Of a DNA stretch of 64,000 nucleotides, positions 60,807-64,000 are shown in pieces. Under the pieces are notes generated by a model. The model was not told the DNA's origin and ran no database searches. It was given only the letters and a program-made list of their open reading frames with translations. The stretch's first letter is position 1, and each line of letters begins with the position of its first letter. Origin of the DNA: JAAZPT01 sp964544955. GTDB lineage: Bacteria; Bacillota; Clostridia; Christensenellales; Aristaeellaceae. Made by a program: the position numbers and the translations under genes. Location: the NCBI GenBank assembly GCA_964544955.1, contig CAZJEB010000004.1, positions 62,001-126,000 of the forward strand, given 5' to 3'.

Positions 60807-62000
60807 ATGGCGGATTTAAAAAGTGTTAAAAATAAAAAGCGTACAAATTGGATTATTTGCATTGTTATAGGCTTACTTACAATACTGGCTTGTTATTTGC
60901 CAGAGTATAATGTATCGGCCCATGGCTCAAAGCCACGTGTAGCTGTTGAAGTTATTGAGGTTGATAATAGCGAGCTTTCACCCATAGGTTTATCTTATAC
61001 TGGTGACCAAGCTACCAAAGTTAAAATACTAGAGGGTGAATATAAAGGGCAAGTTATAGAGGCCCATAATATGATGCTTGCTTCATTGGAAAAGGATAAG
61101 ATTTTTGAAGTTGGTGATAAGGCTATTTGTGTGCTTAATAATTACCCTGATGGCTTTAGGGGTCAACTTGTTGATCATGATAGGCGTATGCCGCAAGGGC
61201 TTTTATTTGCATTGTTTGGGGTAATACTTATTATATTTGGAGGAGTATCGGGTTTTGGTGCAATAATATCCTTAGCTGCAAGTATAGTAATAATTTGGAA
61301 AATATTTATACCCCTTATATTACAAGGGCATGACCCAATAATAATGTCCTTAGTGCTTGTGGTGTTTTTAACCATAGTTATAGATATATTAGTGGCAGGC
61401 ATTTCAAAAATATCATTAGTTGCAATTATAGGCTCATTGCTAGGTACAGCCCTAACAGCAGTTTTGGCCATATTGTTTGGTGATATGTTTATTATGGATG
61501 GGGGAACAATGCCCTATGTTGTGCCGTTATTATCCCAAAGTACATTAAAAATAAACATAAGGGAACTGTTTTATGCGATGGTGTTTATAGCAAATAGTGG
61601 CGCCCTTATGGATTTAAGTATGGATGTAGCTGCATCCTGTTACGAGGTAAAACAACATGCTCCCTATGTTACAAGGAAACAGTTATTAAAATCTGGCTTT
61701 GCTGTAGGTAGAAAGGTTGTTGGAACGATGACAACAACCCTTATGTTAGCTTATTCAGGCAGTTATTTATCCATGTTGTTATTTTTTGTGGGGCAGGGCA
61801 CACCTGTTATAGATATTATTAACTATAAGTTTGTATCCGCTGAAATTTTACGTACATTGGTTGGATCCTTTGGTTTAGTAAGTGTTGCACCTTTCACTGC
61901 AGTTGTTGCATCCTTTATACTTACAAAAAACACAAAGGAATTTAGTGCCATAAATGTTGATGATATTGAAACTGAGGAATTGTTGGAAACATTAAAATAA
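60807..62000 (+). CDS. YibE/F family membrane protein
   Basis: The 397-residue protein has an N-terminal helix, an extracytoplasmic domain of about 100 residues (VAVEVIEVDN, ATKVKILEGEYKGQVIEAHN), then seven or eight helices with FGAIISLAASIVIIWKIFIPLIL, SGALMDLSMDVAASCYEV and MTTTLMLAYSGSYLSMLL, which are YibE/F signatures. Function is unknown; it is often found in lactic acid bacteria and Clostridia. ATG follows AAGGAG. It is 72 nt after phoA with a terminator in between, so is probably separately controlled. Confidence 0.85.
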   Translation: MADLKSVKNKKRTNWIICIVIGLLTILACYLPEYNVSAHGSKPRVAVEVIEVDNSELSPIGLSYTGDQATKVKILEGEYKGQVIEAHNMMLASLEKDKIFEVGDKAICVLNNYPDGFRGQLVDHDRRMPQGLLFALFGVILIIFGGVSGFGAIISLAASIVIIWKIFIPLILQGHDPIIMSLVLVVFLTIVIDILVAGISKISLVAIIGSLLGTALTAVLAILFGDMFIMDGGTMPYVVPLLSQSTLKINIRELFYAMVFIANSGALMDLSMDVAASCYEVKQHAPYVTRKQLLKSGFAVGRKVVGTMTTTLMLAYSGSYLSMLLFFVGQGTPVIDIINYKFVSAEILRTLVGSFGLVSVAPFTAVVASFILTKNTKEFSAINVDDIETEELLETLK

Positions 62001-62085
62001 TCCTATAACATAATTTACCCAATGTATAAATATCAATTATAAAAGAGTGACCATTATAGCCACTCTTTTATAAACTAAACTAATA

Positions 62086-62517
62086 CTACATTTCTTTTTG
62101 CAGTTTATTAATGTAATATATGTTTGCTCCTGTTAAAAACAGGTATAATACCACAAGTACAATAATAATATAAAGCTCCACGCCCATAATACTAAAGCCT
62201 ATAAGCACGGCTGCAAAAATATATTGGAATAAGTTGTAAGTTTTAGCCTTTGCTTTATCGCTAAGGGCTTGGTTGCGCTCATCATGTTCCTCAATATATT
62301 CTTGCCTAGCTTTTTTTGGGTTTTTTAAAAGTTCTTTTTGCTTAAAGTACTCGCCTAAACCTTGGCCAAACACGCCAGCACCTACGCCAACAAACATAAA
62401 TGGTAGTACGGCTAACACATTTTTAGCATTAGGGAATAGTTTAATAAGTACTAAGCCAATGGCAAATAAGGCCACACCTATAACTGTTTTTATAATGTTT
62501 TTATTATTCTTTTCCAT
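62086..62517 (-). CDS. Membrane protein paired with an XRE regulator
   Basis: The 143-residue protein has four predicted helices in two hairpins (TVIGVALFAIGLVLIKLF, VLAVLPFMFVGVGAGVFG; FQYIFAAVLIGFSIMGV, IIIVLVVLYLFLTGANIY) separated by a charged loop with EEHDERNQALSDKAKAKTY, the pattern of DUF2178-like proteins that accompany small XRE regulators. ATG at 62517 follows AGGAG and overlaps the stop of the regulator gene by 14 nt. Function unknown; possibly envelope-stress or immunity related. Confidence 0.75.
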   Translation of the reverse strand: MEKNNKNIIKTVIGVALFAIGLVLIKLFPNAKNVLAVLPFMFVGVGAGVFGQGLGEYFKQKELLKNPKKARQEYIEEHDERNQALSDKAKAKTYNLFQYIFAAVLIGFSIMGVELYIIIVLVVLYLFLTGANIYYINKLQKEM

Positions 62518-62716
62518 AATCAATCTCCTCATAAATAAAAATATCTTCAATATTTACTCTAAAGTACCTTGCAATTTTAAAGGCCAACACTATGGAGGGA
62601 TTGTACCTTCCGTTTTCCAAGGACCCTATTGTTTGGCGAGATACTCCCAAATCCTGCGCCAAAGTTTCCTGGTTTATGCCATGCTTTTTCCTTAATTCTT
62701 CTAATTTATTTTTCAA
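62504..62716 (-). CDS. XRE family regulator
   Basis: The 70-residue protein is one Cro/CI helix-turn-helix: LEELRKKHGINQETLAQDLGVSRQTIGSLENGRYNPSIVLAFKIARYFRVNIEDIFIYEE. It starts at TTG 62716 behind AGAGGTGG. It overlaps the membrane protein gene, so both are one operon. The promoter carries two copies of a 22-bp direct repeat that are likely its operators, giving autoregulation. Confidence 0.9.
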   Translation of the reverse strand: MKNKLEELRKKHGINQETLAQDLGVSRQTIGSLENGRYNPSIVLAFKIARYFRVNIEDIFIYEEIDYGKE

Positions 62717-62731
62717 AATACCACCTCTTGT

Positions 62732-62753
62732 TAAAATGTAAAGTATACTTTCC
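62732..62753 (-). promoter_or_regulatory. Operator repeat 2 of the XRE operon
   Basis: Minus-strand GGAAAGTATACTTTACATTT element, 20 of 22 bases equal to the copy at 62778-62799; it contains the palindrome AAAGTATACTTT and lies just downstream of the -10 box. Confidence 0.65.
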
Positions 62754-62759
62754 AATTAC

Positions 62760-62788
62760 AGTATAATTCCATAGCTATAAAATGTCAA
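62760..62788 (-). promoter_or_regulatory. Promoter of the XRE operon
   Basis: On the minus strand TTGACA (62788-62783), 17-nt spacer, TATACT (62765-62760). Confidence 0.82.
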
Positions 62789-62799
62789 GCATACTTTCC
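62778..62799 (-). promoter_or_regulatory. Operator repeat 1 of the XRE operon
   Basis: Minus-strand GGAAAGTATGCTTGACATTT element that includes the -35 box; partner of 62732-62753. Confidence 0.65.
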
Positions 62800-62900
62800 A
62801 TATTTTTTTAAAATTTGCATTACAATTATACTTTTAATATAATTTAGTTGTTTAAATTTACCTGTATATGGGTATAAATTAGTGGTAAGGAGTTGATATT

Positions 62901-63194
62901 ATGGAATTTACACCAGAAGCAAGGGAAGTATTTAAAAACGTTATGAAAGTGCAAGGTGCAGATAGTGTGCTTATGGCTTTTGAAAACATGGATGGCTTAA
63001 GCAAGTTTAGGCTAGATGTTAAAAAACTTGCACCAGAGGATAGAATTATTTTAGTGGATGATATACCTGTGGTTATAACAGAGGAAGATGAAAAAACCCT
63101 TAAAAACATTAGATTTATTGTTCAAGACGATAAAATTACCATGGAAAGTAAAGGCGGCTGCGCATGTTGTGAAGGCTGTAGCGGTTGCAATTAA
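62901..63194 (+). CDS. HesB/IscA-like small protein with Cys-rich tail
   Basis: The 97-residue protein resembles the HesB/IscA (Fe-S biosynthesis) fold in its first 85 residues (FTPEAREVFKNVMKVQG, SKFRLDVKKLAPEDRIILVDDIPVVI) but lacks the internal conserved Cys. It ends with a cluster, GGCACCEGCSGCN, with five Cys. This could carry an Fe-S cluster or metal. ATG follows AAGGAG. Its stop overlaps the start of the rhodanese gene (TAATG), and an HMA-like gene follows, so the three form an operon. Confidence 0.7.
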   Translation: MEFTPEAREVFKNVMKVQGADSVLMAFENMDGLSKFRLDVKKLAPEDRIILVDDIPVVITEEDEKTLKNIRFIVQDDKITMESKGGCACCEGCSGCN

Positions 63195-63595
63195 TGAGTA
63201 AAACTTTTATGTACATTATTTTAGTTATTGTAATTATTGCCTTAGTATCATTCAACCTTTATAAAAAAAATAATAATGAGGGGAATACATCCTTGTATAA
63301 AAAAATAAGCCAAAGCGACGCTAAAACCATGATGGATAATGGTGGCGTTATAGTTCTTGATGTTAGAACAGAAGATGAATATGCGTCTGGCCATATACCA
63401 AATGCACTTAACCATTCAAGCACAAAAATAGGCACAGTTAGCCAAACCGTGCCAGATAAAAACGCCACAATACTTGTATACTGCCGTTCAGGCGCAAGAA
63501 GCAGGGGCGCAGTTATGGATATGATTAAGCAAGGTTATACTAATGTTATAGATTTTGGCGGAATTATGAGCTGGAAATATGACGTTGTAAGGTGA
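63194..63595 (+). CDS. Membrane-anchored rhodanese-like protein
   Basis: The 133-residue protein has an N-terminal transmembrane helix (FMYIILVIVIIALVSFNLY) and one rhodanese domain: VIVLDVRTEDEYASGHIPNALN, ILVYCRSGARSRGAVMDMI with the active Cys in CRSGARS, and GGIMSWKYDVV. It would carry persulfide sulfur, with the domain outside or inside depending on topology; the helix looks like an uncleaved signal anchor, which puts the domain outside. ATG at 63194 overlaps the HesB-like stop codon. Confidence 0.87.
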   Translation: MSKTFMYIILVIVIIALVSFNLYKKNNNEGNTSLYKKISQSDAKTMMDNGGVIVLDVRTEDEYASGHIPNALNHSSTKIGTVSQTVPDKNATILVYCRSGARSRGAVMDMIKQGYTNVIDFGGIMSWKYDVVR

Positions 63596-63599
63596 TAAT

Positions 63600-63812
63600 A
63601 TGAAAACTGTAAAATATAATCTTGAAGGCATGTATTGCTATACATCACAGGAAAGGTCAAAAACAGGCCTTGGTTATTTAGAAGGTGTAGTAGATAGCGA
63701 TGCTAACTGTATGGATCAAACTATTACAATTACATATGACGAAAACATTGTAAGTGAAAACGAGATAATTGCACGCTTAGAGGAAATGGAGTTTAGAATT
63801 TTGCATAATTAG
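63600..63812 (+). CDS. HMA-like small protein lacking the CxxC pair
   Basis: The 70-residue protein has the beta-alpha-beta-beta-alpha-beta layout of heavy-metal-associated domains: VKYNLEGMYCYTSQERS, LGYLEGVVDSDAN, ITITYDENIVSENEIIARLEEMEFRIL. The metal motif MxCxxC is replaced by MYCYTSQ, so only one Cys remains. It may bind a thiolate or act as a partner of the rhodanese rather than a copper carrier. ATG follows AAGGTG, 4 nt after the rhodanese stop. Confidence 0.7.
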   Translation: MKTVKYNLEGMYCYTSQERSKTGLGYLEGVVDSDANCMDQTITITYDENIVSENEIIARLEEMEFRILHN

Positions 63813-63820
63813 GAGGTAAA

Positions 63821-64000
63821 ATGAAGCTATACCATGGCAGTAATACCCCAAACTTGAAAGTACTAAAACCCTTTTTAGCAGACCACGGTGTAGAATATAT
63901 TTACTTAGCAACCATACCTGCTGTAACGGCCTTATATATTGTAAACTCGGTAGGTAGGCCTTATTATTGGTACCCTTATGGCTTTAAAAAAGATAATATG
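63821..64000 (+). CDS. Hypothetical protein, cut by the window end
   Basis: The first 60 residues (MKLYHGSNTPNLKVLKP, HGVEYIYLATIPAVTALYIV) follow a clear AGGAGG. The LYHGS start and later YIYLAT segment resemble a group of small proteins with an ADP-ribosyltransferase-like opening, but this is only a likeness. The frame is open to the last base. It lies 8 nt after the HMA-like gene and is probably in the same operon. Confidence 0.65.
   Translation, partial: MKLYHGSNTPNLKVLKPFLADHGVEYIYLATIPAVTALYIVNSVGRPYYWYPYGFKKDNM

Overview
The window reads as a low-GC, densely packed chromosomal segment of an anaerobic, fermentative Bacillota bacterium, most likely of a Clostridia-like lineage. The signs are AT-rich codons, strong GGAGG-type ribosome binding sites with frequent TTG/GTG starts, a phosphofructokinase with pyrophosphate-type motifs, DUF438/DUF1858 and DUF1576 proteins, family 4 uracil-DNA glycosylase, PPK2 and large carbohydrate loci. 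Genus cannot be told from the sequence. A run of exactly 100 N (48737-48836) shows a scaffolded draft assembly. I saw no rRNA, tRNA, CRISPR array, phage or transposase gene.

Layout. 1-2.9 kb: end of murC, trmL, a Tyr/Asp-rich membrane protein and two tandem uracil-DNA glycosylase-like genes. 3.1-7.4 kb: a methyltransferase-like protein, a stand-alone AraC effector-binding domain, and a TetR regulator divergent from a P1B metal ATPase with shared operator half-sites. 7.6-9.3 kb: an exported SH3 protein and a small protein, each behind a copy of the same 68-bp promoter. 9.6-17.1 kb: a sugar cassette (frameshifted LacI regulator, GH65 phosphorylase, amylosucrase-like GH13, YgjP-type metallopeptidase) bracketed by two nested pairs of inverted repeats, the outer pair holding a perfect 93-bp core. 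17.6-20.1 kb: MarR, small alarmone synthetase and MATE pump in one operon. 20.2-30.4 kb: polysaccharide deacetylase, J-domain and HIRAN pair, enolase, a three-copy uncharacterised 90-residue domain, DUF1576, DUF1858 and DUF438 proteins, an MFS transporter and an orphan solute-binding protein.

30.7-45.3 kb: PPi-type phosphofructokinase; a sugar 1-kinase plus nucleotidyltransferase pair; a LacI regulator followed by a maltose-type ABC transporter and secreted alpha-amylase; Nudix; mgtE behind a 170-nt leader with a terminator; argGH behind an ARG-box-like site. 45.5-48.1 kb: a strikingly AT-rich 861-residue multidomain protein with an asparagine-synthetase-like C-terminal half, probably acquired. 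48.2-64 kb: ridA, PPK2 (interrupted by the assembly gap), cutC, asparaginase, GH31, malic enzyme, a second MATE pump with a sugar acetyltransferase, a C39-like exported protein, alkaline phosphatase, YibE/F, an XRE plus membrane protein pair, and a small sulfur/metal cluster (HesB-like, rhodanese, HMA-like).

How it works together: the secreted amylase and MalEFG import would feed maltodextrins to cytosolic GH65, GH13 and GH31 enzymes and then to glycolysis (PPi-PFK, enolase, malic enzyme). Every exported protein seen has a signal-peptidase-I type signal with no convincing lipobox, including both solute-binding proteins, which is unusual for a single-membrane Gram-positive.
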